Shown piece after piece: positions 9,434 to 20,148 of a stretch of DNA of 64,000 nucleotides. The position numbers and the translations under genes are program-made. How positions within the stretch are numbered: the first letter of the stretch is position 1; each line of letters begins with the position of its first letter. The notes below the pieces were generated by a model, which saw only the letters and a program-made list of their open reading frames with translations, was not told the DNA's origin and ran no database searches. The stretch is from Bacteroides acidifaciens. Lineage in GTDB: Bacteria; Bacteroidota; Bacteroidia; Bacteroidales; Bacteroidaceae. The DNA is taken from NCBI RefSeq assembly GCF_024623065.1, contig NZ_JANJZR010000001.1, positions 103,026 to 167,025 on the forward strand, given 5' to 3'.

Positions 9434-12400
9434 ATGAAAAGACATTTATCCACTCAAACTAGAAAAAGGATTCTCTCCTCACTTGGACTGATCTTGTTTT
9501 CTGTTTCTTTTGTACTTGCACAGGTACTTGTAAAAGGTACGGTGAAGGATAATTTAGGAGAAGGAGTGCCGGGCGCCAGTGTTCAGGTAAAAGGTACTTC
9601 ACAAGGAACTATCACCGACCTTGACGGCAAGTTTGCATTCAGTGTACCCAACAAAAATGCAATAATAGTCATTTCTTTCATCGGTTATGTGACTGTAGAA
9701 CAGAAAGTAGATACACAAAAGCCAATGGTTATTACTTTAAGGGAAGATACCAAAACATTGGATGAAGTAGTAGTTGTAGGTTATCAGGAGGTGCGCAAAC
9801 GTGACTTGACCGGTTCTGTGGCCAAAGCCAACATGAATGATGTCCTCACTGCCCCCGTCGCTTCATTCGACCAAGCATTGGGAGGACGTATCGCCGGTGT
9901 AAATGTCACATCCGGTGAAGGTATGCCTGGTGGCACAATGAATATAGTTATCCGGGGTAACAACTCCTTAACACAGGAAAACTCACCTTTATTTGTAATT
10001 GACGGCTTCCCAGTGGAAGATACTTCCGCTTCCAGCACCTTAAACCCTTCGGACATCGAGTCTATCGATTTTTTGAAAGACGCTTCAGCTACTGCCATTT
10101 ATGGAGCACGTGGTGCTAATGGAGTCGTAATCGTAACTACTAAAAAAGGAAAAGTAGGACGGGCACAACTGACATACGACGGAAGTTTTGGTGTACAACA
10201 TATCACTCGCACCATTCCAATGATGAACGCTTATGAGTTCGTCAAATTACAAAATGAAATGTATCCGACAGTGGTTGCCGGCTCTTACCTCATGAACTAT
10301 GAAGGTAAACAATGGACATTAGAAGATTACCGGAATATTGACCAATATAACTGGCAAGATGAGATTTTCCAAACCGCCTGGCAACAAAGCCACACTCTGC
10401 GACTGACAGGTGGTACGGAAGGAGTACGCTATAATGCTTCCCTATCTTACTACGACCAAGACGGTACATTATTGGAAACCGGATATAAACGTATGCAGGG
10501 ACGTATGAACACAGTAGTACGCCGTGGCAAATTGAACATGAGCCTGACGACCAATTATTCACGTTCCATCCAGACAGGAAGCACCCCTTCCGCAACATCT
10601 TACAGTGGTATGAACAACTTGTTCTACAGTGTTTGGGGATATCGTCCCGTAACCTCTCCCGACACTCCCTTAAGTTTTTTGATGGATAGCGCAACAGATA
10701 ATGCAGTAGACTCAAGTAACGACTATCGTTTCAATCCTATTCTTTCACTCAAAAACGAATACCGGAAGAATTATATCAATAATCTTCAAATGAACGGTTT
10801 TGCCGAATATGAAGTCATCAATGGCCTGAAAGTCAAAGTCTCTGCCGGATATACTTATGATGCCCGTAAAAATGACCAGTTCAACAATTCAAAGACCCGC
10901 TATGGCGGTCCGACCTCTACCGACAAAGTGAATGCACAAGTGACCCGTTCAGAACGCTTAACTTGGTTGAACGAAAACACAGTGACTTACCAGACCAACA
11001 TCAAGAAGAAACATTTCATCAATGCTTTGGCTGGTATCACTTTCCAGAATTCAGATTATGAAGCATACGCTTTCCGCACCACCCATATTCCCAACGAATC
11101 ACTCGGAATGGCGGGAATGAGTGAAGGACAAGCCAGTACAAGCAGTTCTGTCAAATCATCATGGTCAATGCTTTCTTATTTGGGACGTATCAACTACAAT
11201 TATAAATCCAAATACTATGCAACTGCATCATTCCGTGTAGACGGCTCTTCCAAATTCAACAAGAATAACAGGTTTGGATACTTTCCCTCTGCATCATTAG
11301 CGTGGACATTCACCGAAGAGGAGTTCATGAAACCAATCAAAAGTATCCTTTCCAATGGAAAGCTGCGTTTTAGCTGGGGACTCACCGGAAATAACCGCAT
11401 CGGTGAATACGATTATTACCAACTATTATCCGTCTTGAAATCCAGAATAGGTTCTTATACTGCTACCAATTCGATACCAAGCGGCGTATATCCATTCGAG
11501 AACGATGCCACCAACGCCGGAACTGTACCCATCTCGTTGCAGAACAAAAATCTGAAATGGGAAACGACCGAACAATGGAACTTGGGAGTCGACCTCTCAT
11601 TCTTCGATGAACGAATCGGCCTCACAATGGATATATACCGGAAAAATACACGCGACTTGTTGCTTGCCGCCCAATTACCCTATTCTTCCGGTTTCTACAA
11701 TGCCACAAAGAATATTGGTAAAGTTCGTAATGATGGTCTGGAAATCAGCTTGAATACACTGAATATTAAAACACGCGATTTTCAATGGTCATCCAATTTT
11801 AATATTTCCTTCAACAAGAATAAAGTATTAGCGTTATCCGAAAACCAAACCGCATTAATGACAGCTGTCCAGTTTGACCAGAACTACAACGGACAATCCA
11901 GTTATATTGCCAAAATCGGTTTGCCGATGGGACTGATGTATGGCTACGTTTACGAAGGCACGTATAAATACGATGATTTCAACAAATCAGGAAATTCATA
12001 CAGTTTGAAATCTAGTGTACCTCATTTCTCAACCGAAAACAACACACAACCAGGCATGCCGAAATATGCCGACCTCAACGGTGACGGAGTAGTAGATTCC
12101 AACGACCGTACTATCATCGGACGAGGACTTCCAGTACATACAGGAGGATTGACCAATGACTTTACTTATAAAGGAATTGATTTAAGCATCTTCTTCCAAT
12201 GGTCGTATGGAAATGACATTATGAACGCCAACCGCCTGTTCTTTGAAAGTTCCAATAACCGCTCACGTGAATTGAACCAATATGCCAGCTACACCAACCG
12301 TTGGACAGCAGACAACCCGACCAGTGACATTCCAGCCGCTACGAATTCTTCTTCCAATCGTGTCATTTCTTCACGCATCATAGAAGACGGTTCCTTCTTG

Positions 12401-12631
12401 CGTCTGAAAAATGTAACGATAGGATACACCTTCCCCAGCCAGATGACGAAAAAATGGAAAATAGATAAAGCACGTATCTACGTTGCCGCACAGAATCTCT
12501 GGACATGGACAGGTTATTCTGGCTATGACCCCGAAGTATCTGTTCGTAACAGCGCCTTAACACCGGGATTGGATTATTCGTCTTATCCAAGAGCTTACTC
12601 CGTCAGCTTCGGTGTCAGTTTAGGATTCTAA
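9434..12631 (+). CDS. SusC-like TonB-dependent outer-membrane transporter (PUL1)
   Basis: This 1065-residue protein imports oligosaccharides through the outer membrane, capped by its SusD partner and powered by TonB. After the signal peptide comes a carboxypeptidase-regulatory-like domain (about 33-115, VPGASVQVKGTSQGTITDLD). Next are the TonB-box region (TLDEVVVVGYQ), a plug domain with the SusC signature (FLKDASATAIYGARGANGVV), and a long beta-barrel ending in an aromatic residue (FGVSLGF). It starts 127 bases after the sulfatase and is followed by SusD after 38 bases. A possible internal -7 box (TATATTTG at 9388-9395) lies just upstream. The presumed substrate is partly degraded chondroitin or dermatan sulfate, inferred from the neighbouring lyases and sulfatase. 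Confidence 0.96.
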   Translation: MKRHLSTQTRKRILSSLGLILFSVSFVLAQVLVKGTVKDNLGEGVPGASVQVKGTSQGTITDLDGKFAFSVPNKNAIIVISFIGYVTVEQKVDTQKPMVITLREDTKTLDEVVVVGYQEVRKRDLTGSVAKANMNDVLTAPVASFDQALGGRIAGVNVTSGEGMPGGTMNIVIRGNNSLTQENSPLFVIDGFPVEDTSASSTLNPSDIESIDFLKDASATAIYGARGANGVVIVTTKKGKVGRAQLTYDGSFGVQHITRTIPMMNAYEFVKLQNEMYPTVVAGSYLMNYEGKQWTLEDYRNIDQYNWQDEIFQTAWQQSHTLRLTGGTEGVRYNASLSYYDQDGTLLETGYKRMQGRMNTVVRRGKLNMSLTTNYSRSIQTGSTPSATSYSGMNNLFYSVWGYRPVTSPDTPLSFLMDSATDNAVDSSNDYRFNPILSLKNEYRKNYINNLQMNGFAEYEVINGLKVKVSAGYTYDARKNDQFNNSKTRYGGPTSTDKVNAQVTRSERLTWLNENTVTYQTNIKKKHFINALAGITFQNSDYEAYAFRTTHIPNESLGMAGMSEGQASTSSSVKSSWSMLSYLGRINYNYKSKYYATASFRVDGSSKFNKNNRFGYFPSASLAWTFTEEEFMKPIKSILSNGKLRFSWGLTGNNRIGEYDYYQLLSVLKSRIGSYTATNSIPSGVYPFENDATNAGTVPISLQNKNLKWETTEQWNLGVDLSFFDERIGLTMDIYRKNTRDLLLAAQLPYSSGFYNATKNIGKVRNDGLEISLNTLNIKTRDFQWSSNFNISFNKNKVLALSENQTALMTAVQFDQNYNGQSSYIAKIGLPMGLMYGYVYEGTYKYDDFNKSGNSYSLKSSVPHFSTENNTQPGMPKYADLNGDGVVDSNDRTIIGRGLPVHTGGLTNDFTYKGIDLSIFFQWSYGNDIMNANRLFFESSNNRSRELNQYASYTNRWTADNPTSDIPAATNSSSNRVISSRIIEDGSFLRLKNVTIGYTFPSQMTKKWKIDKARIYVAAQNLWTWTGYSGYDPEVSVRNSALTPGLDYSSYPRAYSVSFGVSLGF

Positions 12632-12669
12632 GTTTAATATGTTATCATTCAACATTTAAAATTCATCAC

Positions 12670-14385
12670 ATGAAAATACTAAGAATATCAATCATAGCTT
12701 TACTCGCAAGTCTCTTTACTACATCTTGCGACTTTTTGGATAAAGAACCGACTGAATTAGCTTTAGATGAGTATTTCAAAACTCCCGAAGAAGCCTCCTC
12801 CTTCTTGACAGGCACTTATGCTATTCTTTCCCAGCCAACCTTTTATGGCGGTGACTATATGTACCTCGTTGCAGGAGATGACTTGTCTCATTATGGTGGT
12901 AGCGGACGCGGACCTGCCTCCACCGGTCTGATTTGTAATAACGCCACTACCAGTGATAACGCAGTCACCAACTTCTGGTATTTACTTTATGTTGGTGTCA
13001 ATCGCGCAAATATCTTTTTAGAGAATATCAACAAGGTAGAAGGCTTTTCTACCGGCGTGAAAGAACAGTACATCGCCGAAGCCCGTTTTCTACGCGCTTT
13101 TTATTACTTCAATCTTGTAGAGTGCTGGGGCGATGTACCATTCAAGACAACTTCAACCCAAGATGTGAAGAACCTTGACGCACCACGGACAGACAAGCAG
13201 GAAATCTATGACTTCATTGTCAATGAAATGGCGGATGCTGCTGAGACTGGATTGAAATCAGCTGCCGAACTATCCTATTTACCCGGACGCATCTCAAAAT
13301 CTACTGCATGGGGAATATTGGCACGCGTCTACCTGTTCCGTGCCGGAGAACATTTCCGTGAAAACCGTGCTGCCAATCAGGCAGAAGTCAAAGATTATTT
13401 TGAAAAAGCCAGTTTCTATGCTCAGAAAGTGACAGCGGAAGGACACGCACTAGCAGATAACTACTGGGATTTCTTCATTGATTTATGTTCCAACCAGTAT
13501 AATACGACCGCCAATGAAAGTATCTGGGAAATTGAATTTGCCGGAAACAATACATCTGACACTCAAGCGGAAGGCCGTATCGGTAATATCATCGGCCTAG
13601 CCGGTCCCGACCTTTCATCTAAAAGCAGTATAAAAGGAAAAGCTGATCCAGGCTATTCGTATGCTTTTATTTACAGTACCCCAAAATTGTATAATCTGTA
13701 TGTAAAGAACGGAGACATCAACCGTTTCAACTGGAGCATCACTCCTTTTGAATATAAGGAATCAGGCGGTAAGAATACCGGAGTGACGCATCGTGAATTT
13801 GAAATGGGAAAACTAGCGCAAGTAATGACGCAATATGGCCCGAAATCTTACCAATACAATGGTGATATTGAAAAAACCAAGGCGACTACCAATTATAGCC
13901 GTATGTGTGGAAAATATCGCCGCGAATACGAAGCTGATAAAAAAGACAAGAACTTTACGTCCATCAACTTCCCTGTATTACGTTATGCAGATGTATTATT
14001 GATGATTGCAGAAGCGGAGAATGAAGCAAATAATGGACCGACAGACCTTGCATATACTTGTATCAATGATGTCAGAGAGCGTGCAGGTTTGGATGAGCTA
14101 CCGAAGAACATGTCGCAAACGGAATTCCGCCAAGCAGTAAAAGATGAGCGGGGGATGGAACTATGCTTTGAATACACCCGGCGTTTTGACCTTATCCGTT
14201 GGGGAGAGTTTGTAAAGAACATGCAAGCATTGGTACCGGCTGCACAATCTGGAGAAAACTGGAACTTAGGACCAACTAACGTATATACCTATTTCCAAGT
14301 ATCCTCTACGTACAACTATTTCCCTATTCCAGATGCTGAAATGAGTACCAACAAGTACATTACACAAAACAATCCGAATTGGTAA
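12670..14385 (+). CDS. SusD-like surface glycan-binding lipoprotein (PUL1)
   Basis: This 571-residue SusD/RagB protein forms the lid over the SusC transporter. The signal peptide ends in the lipobox TTSC, followed by DFLDKEPTE, typical of the SusD N-terminus. Helical TPR-like elements (YIAEARFLRAFYYFNLVECW) and the C-terminal signature PVLRYADVLLMIAEAENE, RDERG-like KDERGMELCFE and RRFDLIRW are all present. It sits directly after SusC, as is universal for this pair, and 32 bases before the next lipoprotein gene. Confidence 0.96.
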   Translation: MKILRISIIALLASLFTTSCDFLDKEPTELALDEYFKTPEEASSFLTGTYAILSQPTFYGGDYMYLVAGDDLSHYGGSGRGPASTGLICNNATTSDNAVTNFWYLLYVGVNRANIFLENINKVEGFSTGVKEQYIAEARFLRAFYYFNLVECWGDVPFKTTSTQDVKNLDAPRTDKQEIYDFIVNEMADAAETGLKSAAELSYLPGRISKSTAWGILARVYLFRAGEHFRENRAANQAEVKDYFEKASFYAQKVTAEGHALADNYWDFFIDLCSNQYNTTANESIWEIEFAGNNTSDTQAEGRIGNIIGLAGPDLSSKSSIKGKADPGYSYAFIYSTPKLYNLYVKNGDINRFNWSITPFEYKESGGKNTGVTHREFEMGKLAQVMTQYGPKSYQYNGDIEKTKATTNYSRMCGKYRREYEADKKDKNFTSINFPVLRYADVLLMIAEAENEANNGPTDLAYTCINDVRERAGLDELPKNMSQTEFRQAVKDERGMELCFEYTRRFDLIRWGEFVKNMQALVPAAQSGENWNLGPTNVYTYFQVSSTYNYFPIPDAEMSTNKYITQNNPNW

Positions 14386-14417
14386 ACAAAGTATTCATCA
14401 GTAAAAAACAACAAATT

Positions 14418-15458
14418 ATGAAAGCATATAAACTCATAGCCATCTGTGTAATAAGCCTCTTTTTCGGGGCATGTAATGACGGACTGGACGAAGATGTTGC
14501 ATTGGACGTGACTGTAAATACCAATGAGAATGTGAGCTTCGACGGACATATCATCACTGTAAAGAAAGGAACCCCTGTCAACTTCAACATTGCCGGCGAT
14601 CCGGACTTTCTTACATTCTTCAGCGGAGAAGAAGGATATAAATATCAATATAGAGAACGTCAGACCATTGATCCGTCACAAATCAAATCATCATCGCTGA
14701 CTATCACGTTATATTACGAATATGGAACAACCGATATGGTAGACAGTAGAATCTATATATCCGATGAGTTCACCGGATTGTATAAAGACGACTTCGTGGC
14801 AGACTCCTTGTTAGTGGAACAATACGAGAATGACGGTATCTGGCAATCAATGATCCCCAACGAAGAACTAGGCTATGCCTTTCCGACAAAAACCAGTACA
14901 CCGCAAACTTATACATTCGACATGACGCAATACCTCAATAAAAGAGTAACAATTGCCATACGTTATAAAGGAGTGAAAAACACAGCGGTTCAACCACGTC
15001 TGTATTTCACCCAGATGCATCTCACCAACGAACTGAACAATGGTTCCAGCCTGAAGTTCGGTGCAAGTTCTTTCGGACTGACACCAGTCAACATGAAAAA
15101 CAGATGCAACCTGTCCGACCAGGCGACGATGACAACCGACCGTGAATATGGCACGGTGAGCGGAGGGACTTCAGGAATCTGGAATCTGCAGAATATCGGA
15201 ACCGAAACATTCTACTTGCACTCATCGGCTGCAGGAAATCCTCTGAAATATAGTTGGCTGGTATCCGACCCACTTACTATCAATTCATGCGAACCGGATC
15301 AGGGAACTAAAGTGAAAGACATCACCCAAAGCCTTGACTCTTATACGTATACCTATGACAAGGTTGGTATCTATAATGCAACTTTCCTTGCACGGAATGC
15401 CAATATTGACCATTCATCAACGACTACCTATAATTTCGTAGTCAACGTAGTGGAATAA
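14418..15458 (+). CDS. DUF5017-like surface lipoprotein (probable glycan-binding protein, PUL1)
   Basis: This protein of about 346 residues occupies the SusE position after SusD. The start at 14418 (MKAYKLIAICVIS) is chosen because the upstream in-frame ATG at 14379 overlaps susD and adds a hydrophilic extension before the signal peptide. The lipobox is FFGAC. The segment with FDVT-type start, KGTPVNFNIAG and FTFFSGE-like FLTFFSGEEGYKYQYRER resembles the DUF5017 domain of PUL surface proteins. A C-terminal PKD-like element (SLDSYTYTYDKVGIYNATFLA) is visible. It is probably a surface glycan-binding protein working with SusC/SusD; direct evidence for the ligand is absent. Confidence 0.8.
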   Translation: MKAYKLIAICVISLFFGACNDGLDEDVALDVTVNTNENVSFDGHIITVKKGTPVNFNIAGDPDFLTFFSGEEGYKYQYRERQTIDPSQIKSSSLTITLYYEYGTTDMVDSRIYISDEFTGLYKDDFVADSLLVEQYENDGIWQSMIPNEELGYAFPTKTSTPQTYTFDMTQYLNKRVTIAIRYKGVKNTAVQPRLYFTQMHLTNELNNGSSLKFGASSFGLTPVNMKNRCNLSDQATMTTDREYGTVSGGTSGIWNLQNIGTETFYLHSSAAGNPLKYSWLVSDPLTINSCEPDQGTKVKDITQSLDSYTYTYDKVGIYNATFLARNANIDHSSTTTYNFVVNVVE

Positions 15459-15495
15459 TTTAACAACAATAAGAAAACAATTAATACATATATCT

Positions 15496-17472
15496 ATGAA
15501 TTACTTTAAATCATTCTTGTTAACCGCATTTGCACTGTTCACATTGGCAGCTTGCAATACAGACGATTTGAGAGACGATGTTGACAATCTGAAAGGTCGC
15601 GTGGAGTCTCTGGAAGCACAAATTAATTTGTTGAATGATAATATGACCGCAATCAAACGACTACTTGAAGGCGGACAGACTATTACAGAAATTACCCAGA
15701 CAAACGGTACCTATACATTGAAATTGAGCGGTGGAGAAACTGTAACATTAACACAAGGTTCTGCAGGAGAAATAAAATATCCGGAAATCAGCGTCAATGA
15801 TGAAGGCCAATGGGTAGTAAACGGCGAAGTACTGACCCAGAACGGTGTACCCGTACAAGCCGTCGGAACTCCCGGCAATGATGGCATGACTCCCAAATTC
15901 CGACTGACGGATGATGGCAGCTACTGGCAAGTAAGTTATGACAACGGCACTAGTTGGCAGGATGTTCTTGATGAAAGTGGCAACAAAGTATCTGCTGTAA
16001 ACAATGGCTCTTCCGGTGGAAGCAGCACCGATACATTCTTCGAATCAGCAGGCATCGATGAAAGCGGAGATTTCTTCGTTATCCAACTGAAAGGACAAAC
16101 TGAAAGTATTTCCATACCTATCGTTAAAGATTTGTTGTGCGAAATTATAGAGCCTGCCGAAGGAATGAATAAAGGATATTGGGAAATTGGAACCGGAGCA
16201 ACCGCTACGACTACTGTCAAAGTGAAAGGAGATAATATTATCGTTACAGCTCCCGCAGGATGGGTAGCAACAATAAGCGAACCGGACACTGAGACAAATG
16301 AAGCTACTCTGAGTATTACAGCTCCGGCAAGTACCATAAAAACCCGCGCAACAGCCGACAACAGCAGTGATGTAACACTACAAGTAAATAAGGGTGCCAA
16401 CTGGGCGGTAGCTAAAATTCAAGTGAAGGCAATAGAAATTATAGATAGTTACTATGCTCTTTATGAAGCAGGTGAAACCATCACAATCGGTGGAATAAAT
16501 GTAAATAAGGATACATTCGGAGAAGCAACTCTTATCACAACAGAGAATCCCAACATTACGAACAAGGGAATTTATTTCATTAGCCCAGAAGTAGAAGCGG
16601 AATATACTGCAAGCGGTGGATATGCCCAACTCATTATCATCGGAAATAGTTCAACTCAAAAGAGCCAATTGAAAGTGTCCAGCCAAATCAAGCTTGTGGA
16701 AACAGCAAGCGATGCTTCTGGCATTTTTATCTGTCAAAATATAACACTCGACGCCAGAAACACATTAAATGCTGAAAATAAAACAAGTTATCCAATCGTT
16801 CAAAACAAGAATGGAGCATTCGGTAGTATAATACTCCAAGATTGCCATATTCTATTGCCGAAAGAACAACCTTTAAGTTACATCAGTAATAGCAACCGTA
16901 GTATTGACTATTTTCTGATGGAGAATTGTGTAGTTCCCATATCCTCTACTGACAATAATAAGTTCATTCTCAGCCTCTCTACAAGTACGGCTGCTTATAA
17001 CAAGGTATCTTTCAAGAACAATATTTTCTATTGTGTTGACGAAGGGAAATCCGCTACCGGATTTAAACTGATGAATGGTGAAAAAGCAACCGCAACGGAA
17101 TTTACATTGACGAACAATACATTTGTCAATGTATACACTGCCACTACTTTCTATGTTTATCTTACATCATTACCAAACATACATATAACTCACAATTTGA
17201 TTTATGCTAAACCTGCAATGCCAAACAATTGTGGCATATTCCGCCTAACTAACAATCCGGAAAGTGGAGAATGTAATAGCAACATCTGTTACAAAGCCGA
17301 AAACACGAATAACTGGCAGATATTCTTTGGCGGCATAGGTAAGGGCATGGACGGAGCAGAAGAAGTAAATATAATTACTTCTGACCCATTCGAAGGTGGT
17401 ACATTTGATATTGCCAACGGTGTGTTTATCCCAAATGCAGAATTTGCTGAATATGGAGCATCCATTAATTAA
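15496..17472 (+). CDS. DUF4988 + beta-helix (DUF4957/DUF5123-like) lipoprotein (PUL1)
   Basis: This 658-residue lipoprotein has the lipobox LAAC followed by a short coiled coil (LRDDVDNLKGRVESLEAQIN) and a DUF4988-like module to about residue 160. A BACON/Ig-like stretch follows, then a C-terminal right-handed beta-helix region resembling DUF4957/DUF5123 (NNTFVNVYTATTFYVYL). It lies 13 bases before the next gene, which has the same N-terminal coiled coil and DUF4988 layout, so the two probably share a stalk that holds them away from the membrane. By position it is likely a surface glycan-binding protein. No catalytic residues could be identified. Confidence 0.78.
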   Translation: MNYFKSFLLTAFALFTLAACNTDDLRDDVDNLKGRVESLEAQINLLNDNMTAIKRLLEGGQTITEITQTNGTYTLKLSGGETVTLTQGSAGEIKYPEISVNDEGQWVVNGEVLTQNGVPVQAVGTPGNDGMTPKFRLTDDGSYWQVSYDNGTSWQDVLDESGNKVSAVNNGSSGGSSTDTFFESAGIDESGDFFVIQLKGQTESISIPIVKDLLCEIIEPAEGMNKGYWEIGTGATATTTVKVKGDNIIVTAPAGWVATISEPDTETNEATLSITAPASTIKTRATADNSSDVTLQVNKGANWAVAKIQVKAIEIIDSYYALYEAGETITIGGINVNKDTFGEATLITTENPNITNKGIYFISPEVEAEYTASGGYAQLIIIGNSSTQKSQLKVSSQIKLVETASDASGIFICQNITLDARNTLNAENKTSYPIVQNKNGAFGSIILQDCHILLPKEQPLSYISNSNRSIDYFLMENCVVPISSTDNNKFILSLSTSTAAYNKVSFKNNIFYCVDEGKSATGFKLMNGEKATATEFTLTNNTFVNVYTATTFYVYLTSLPNIHITHNLIYAKPAMPNNCGIFRLTNNPESGECNSNICYKAENTNNWQIFFGGIGKGMDGAEEVNIITSDPFEGGTFDIANGVFIPNAEFAEYGASIN

Positions 17473-17485
17473 TACCTACTGATAT

Positions 17486-20041
17486 ATGAAAAAAGTAATA
17501 CTATCAATATGTACAATTCTTTTCGTCGCACTTTACTCGTGCGACGAACGGGATGACTTGCGCTCCGACATTGACAATCTGAAAGAACGGGTTGCCAATC
17601 TGGAAGCAAGTATAGAACAGATGAATACGGACATCAACAACTACCAACAGATGGTAGCAGGAGTAATTCTGGTGATGGGATACAATCAGGATGAATTAGG
17701 AAATTACACCGTAGAACTCAGTAACGGAGAAACTGTAAATATTTATAGTGGGAAGGCGGATATGAACGACATGCCCCTATTCAGCATTAATGCATCAGGA
17801 AACTGGGCGTATACCATCAATGGTGTAACTACAGAACTACTTTTCAACAATCAACCGGTCAACGCTATTCCCGAAACCGGTGCTGCTGGAATTACTCCGA
17901 AAATGAAGGTGGATGCAAATGGTTTTTGGCTAATTTCACTGGACAATGGCTCAACTTGGAGCAAATTAGGAAACAATCAAATAGCTGATGGAACACAAGC
18001 TACCTCAAATGCCAGCTCTGTTTTCAGTAACGTAATAGTCAACGAAGCTACCGGCGAAATCACATTTACTATACGCGCAGACAACAGCAAAGTTACAATA
18101 CCCATCTACGGACAAGACTTCTATCTGAACATTCAATTTGAAGGGACAGCCACTTTCGGTCTGAAACAGATGCAGGAATTTGTTGTGAAACAAGCCAACG
18201 TAGAAACTGCCGTCATTGAGAACCAAACATGGGGAATCAAGTTGGAAGAAACAAAATTGACTGTTACCGCTCCTTCCACCAATCCTCGTGGAGAAGCATA
18301 TGAAGACGTGATTTACATCAAAATATTCTCCAAAGAAGGCTATTGCCGAGTAGTAAAACTACCAGTGAAGCTTCTGACCACTGAAATTGATGCGAATGCT
18401 ACCACCGCTTGGACAGAGTTCCTCAGCGGTGATGCTAAAAATGTATTGCTGGATTTCTCCTACGCAGGATATATGCGGGGAGAGACAGCTCCGCCCGATG
18501 TGGAAATGTTGATAGCTCAAGGATATAAGGTCTATGATGTCACGAAGTATGGAGCCGTCCCCAATGACGGAAAATCCGACCGTGAAGCTTTTATGAAAGT
18601 GCTGGCAGAAATTGCCGGCACTAATAATATCAAACAAGAAGACGCTGGTATGACAGACCGCTATATCAAAGAGAATGCCAAAGCCGTCATCTATTTCCCG
18701 GAAGGGAACTATATATTGCAGGACAAAGCTTCCCAAAACCGGAGAATTCGTATGTCTATGGGAAATATAGTACTCAAAGGAGCAGGTAAAGATAAGACAA
18801 CACTCGAAATGACTGTTGCCAACACTTCCCCCAACCCAACAACCGAAATGTGGAACGCACCTGTGATGATGGAATTTAAACACAACACCGGATTAACAGA
18901 ACTGGGAACAATTACTGCTGACGCCCCCATTGGCAGTAAAAGTGTGACAGCTAGCGTGACCGGAGTAAGCAGCGGAAGCTGGGTATGCCTTGTGCTGAAA
19001 AACAACAACGAAGATGTTATCAATACAGAGCTATCTCCATATAGATGGCAAGATATCAATGTACAGTCCGGCGGAACACTTAACATCAAATCAGAAGGTA
19101 TCCAAATTTACGAATATCACCAGATTGAAAAAATCAGTGGTAACACTATTACCTTCAAAGAACCTATTATGCACGCCATCAATAAAGACTGGAATTGGAA
19201 AATCTCCAAATTCGCCAATTATGAGAATGTCGGCATAGAAGATCTTACTTTCAAAGGACACTCAAAAGAGAAATTTATTCATCATGGTTCTGACATCGAC
19301 GACGGTGGATTCAAATTGATAGACTTTGTCCGATTAACCAACTCCTGGATACGCCGTGTCAATTTCGAAAGTGTCAGTGAAGCAATGTCTATCACAAGTT
19401 CAGCAAACTGCTCTGCTTATGACATACAAATAGGCGGTAACCGGGGACATGCATCTATTCGTTCACAAGCTTCTTCCCGCATATTTATCGGGAAAGTGAT
19501 AGAGAACAGCAATGGATATACTCTCAGCAAAGGCGAAGGCGAAGGAACCTTAGGTACTTACCAGTCGAACGTAGGACAATATCACGCTTGTGGAGTCTCC
19601 AAACAAAGCATGGGTGCCGTAATCTGGAACGTAAAGTGGGGAGATGATTCCTGTTTTGAATCGCATGCAACACAACCACGTGCCACACTGATTGATTGCT
19701 GCTCAGGCGGATTCATGCACTGGAGACAAGGCGGTGATTCTGCACAAATGCCAAATCATATGGAAAATCTGACTATCTGGAACTTCAATGCAACAAATAT
19801 TCAGACAGATACAGACATTGACACCGGAGGACAATTCATTTGGTGGGATGCAAAAGGATACTGGTGGAAATTCTTGCCACCAATTGTGGTAGGCTTCCAT
19901 GGACAATCTCTTCAATTCAATGAATCACAAATGAAACGAAGCGAAAACAATAACGGTGCAGTAGAACCTCTTTCCCTTTACGAAGCACAGTTACGCAATC
20001 GTTTGGGATATGTACCCGGATGGCTGAACGCATTAAAATAA
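17486..20041 (+). CDS. PL29-like polysaccharide lyase candidate (DUF4988 + pectate-lyase-like beta-helix)
   Basis: This 851-residue lipoprotein has the lipobox LYSC, a coiled coil (LRSDIDNLKERVANLEASIE) and a DUF4988-like module. It then has a Pectate_lyase_3-type start (YDVTKYGAVPNDGKSDREAF at about 352-371) leading into a right-handed beta-helix to about residue 780. The architecture and the position at the end of a PUL1-type operon match what I recall of BT3328 of B. thetaiotaomicron, the founding PL29 lyase acting on chondroitin sulfate and related uronic-acid polymers. The assignment rests on memory of that locus and on architecture, not on alignment. It would act at the cell surface, cutting the polymer before SusC import. 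A terminator follows 66 bases later. Confidence 0.7.
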   Translation: MKKVILSICTILFVALYSCDERDDLRSDIDNLKERVANLEASIEQMNTDINNYQQMVAGVILVMGYNQDELGNYTVELSNGETVNIYSGKADMNDMPLFSINASGNWAYTINGVTTELLFNNQPVNAIPETGAAGITPKMKVDANGFWLISLDNGSTWSKLGNNQIADGTQATSNASSVFSNVIVNEATGEITFTIRADNSKVTIPIYGQDFYLNIQFEGTATFGLKQMQEFVVKQANVETAVIENQTWGIKLEETKLTVTAPSTNPRGEAYEDVIYIKIFSKEGYCRVVKLPVKLLTTEIDANATTAWTEFLSGDAKNVLLDFSYAGYMRGETAPPDVEMLIAQGYKVYDVTKYGAVPNDGKSDREAFMKVLAEIAGTNNIKQEDAGMTDRYIKENAKAVIYFPEGNYILQDKASQNRRIRMSMGNIVLKGAGKDKTTLEMTVANTSPNPTTEMWNAPVMMEFKHNTGLTELGTITADAPIGSKSVTASVTGVSSGSWVCLVLKNNNEDVINTELSPYRWQDINVQSGGTLNIKSEGIQIYEYHQIEKISGNTITFKEPIMHAINKDWNWKISKFANYENVGIEDLTFKGHSKEKFIHHGSDIDDGGFKLIDFVRLTNSWIRRVNFESVSEAMSITSSANCSAYDIQIGGNRGHASIRSQASSRIFIGKVIENSNGYTLSKGEGEGTLGTYQSNVGQYHACGVSKQSMGAVIWNVKWGDDSCFESHATQPRATLIDCCSGGFMHWRQGGDSAQMPNHMENLTIWNFNATNIQTDTDIDTGGQFIWWDAKGYWWKFLPPIVVGFHGQSLQFNESQMKRSENNNGAVEPLSLYEAQLRNRLGYVPGWLNALK

Positions 20042-20107
20042 ACACACAATTTTTCTAACCATTATAAAACGTATATGAAAATCAGACTTTAATCAATTTA
20101 ACACCTG

Positions 20108-20138
20108 AAAGAGAGGGACCGCGAGGTTCTTCTCTTTT
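20108..20138 (+). terminator. Rho-independent terminator ending the PUL1 operon
   Basis: The arm at 20108-20120 pairs with 20125-20137 (13 pairs, two G-T wobbles) around a GCGA tetraloop. The right arm ends in CTCTTTT, giving a short T-run. It separates PUL1 from the dus gene. Confidence 0.75.
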
Positions 20139-20148
20139 ACTTTTTCCG

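Noticed and set aside
20076..20093. Five-codon frame MKIRL between PUL1 and dus
   Set aside because: It is too short to support as a gene; it may be a chance start or the stub of a lost gene.
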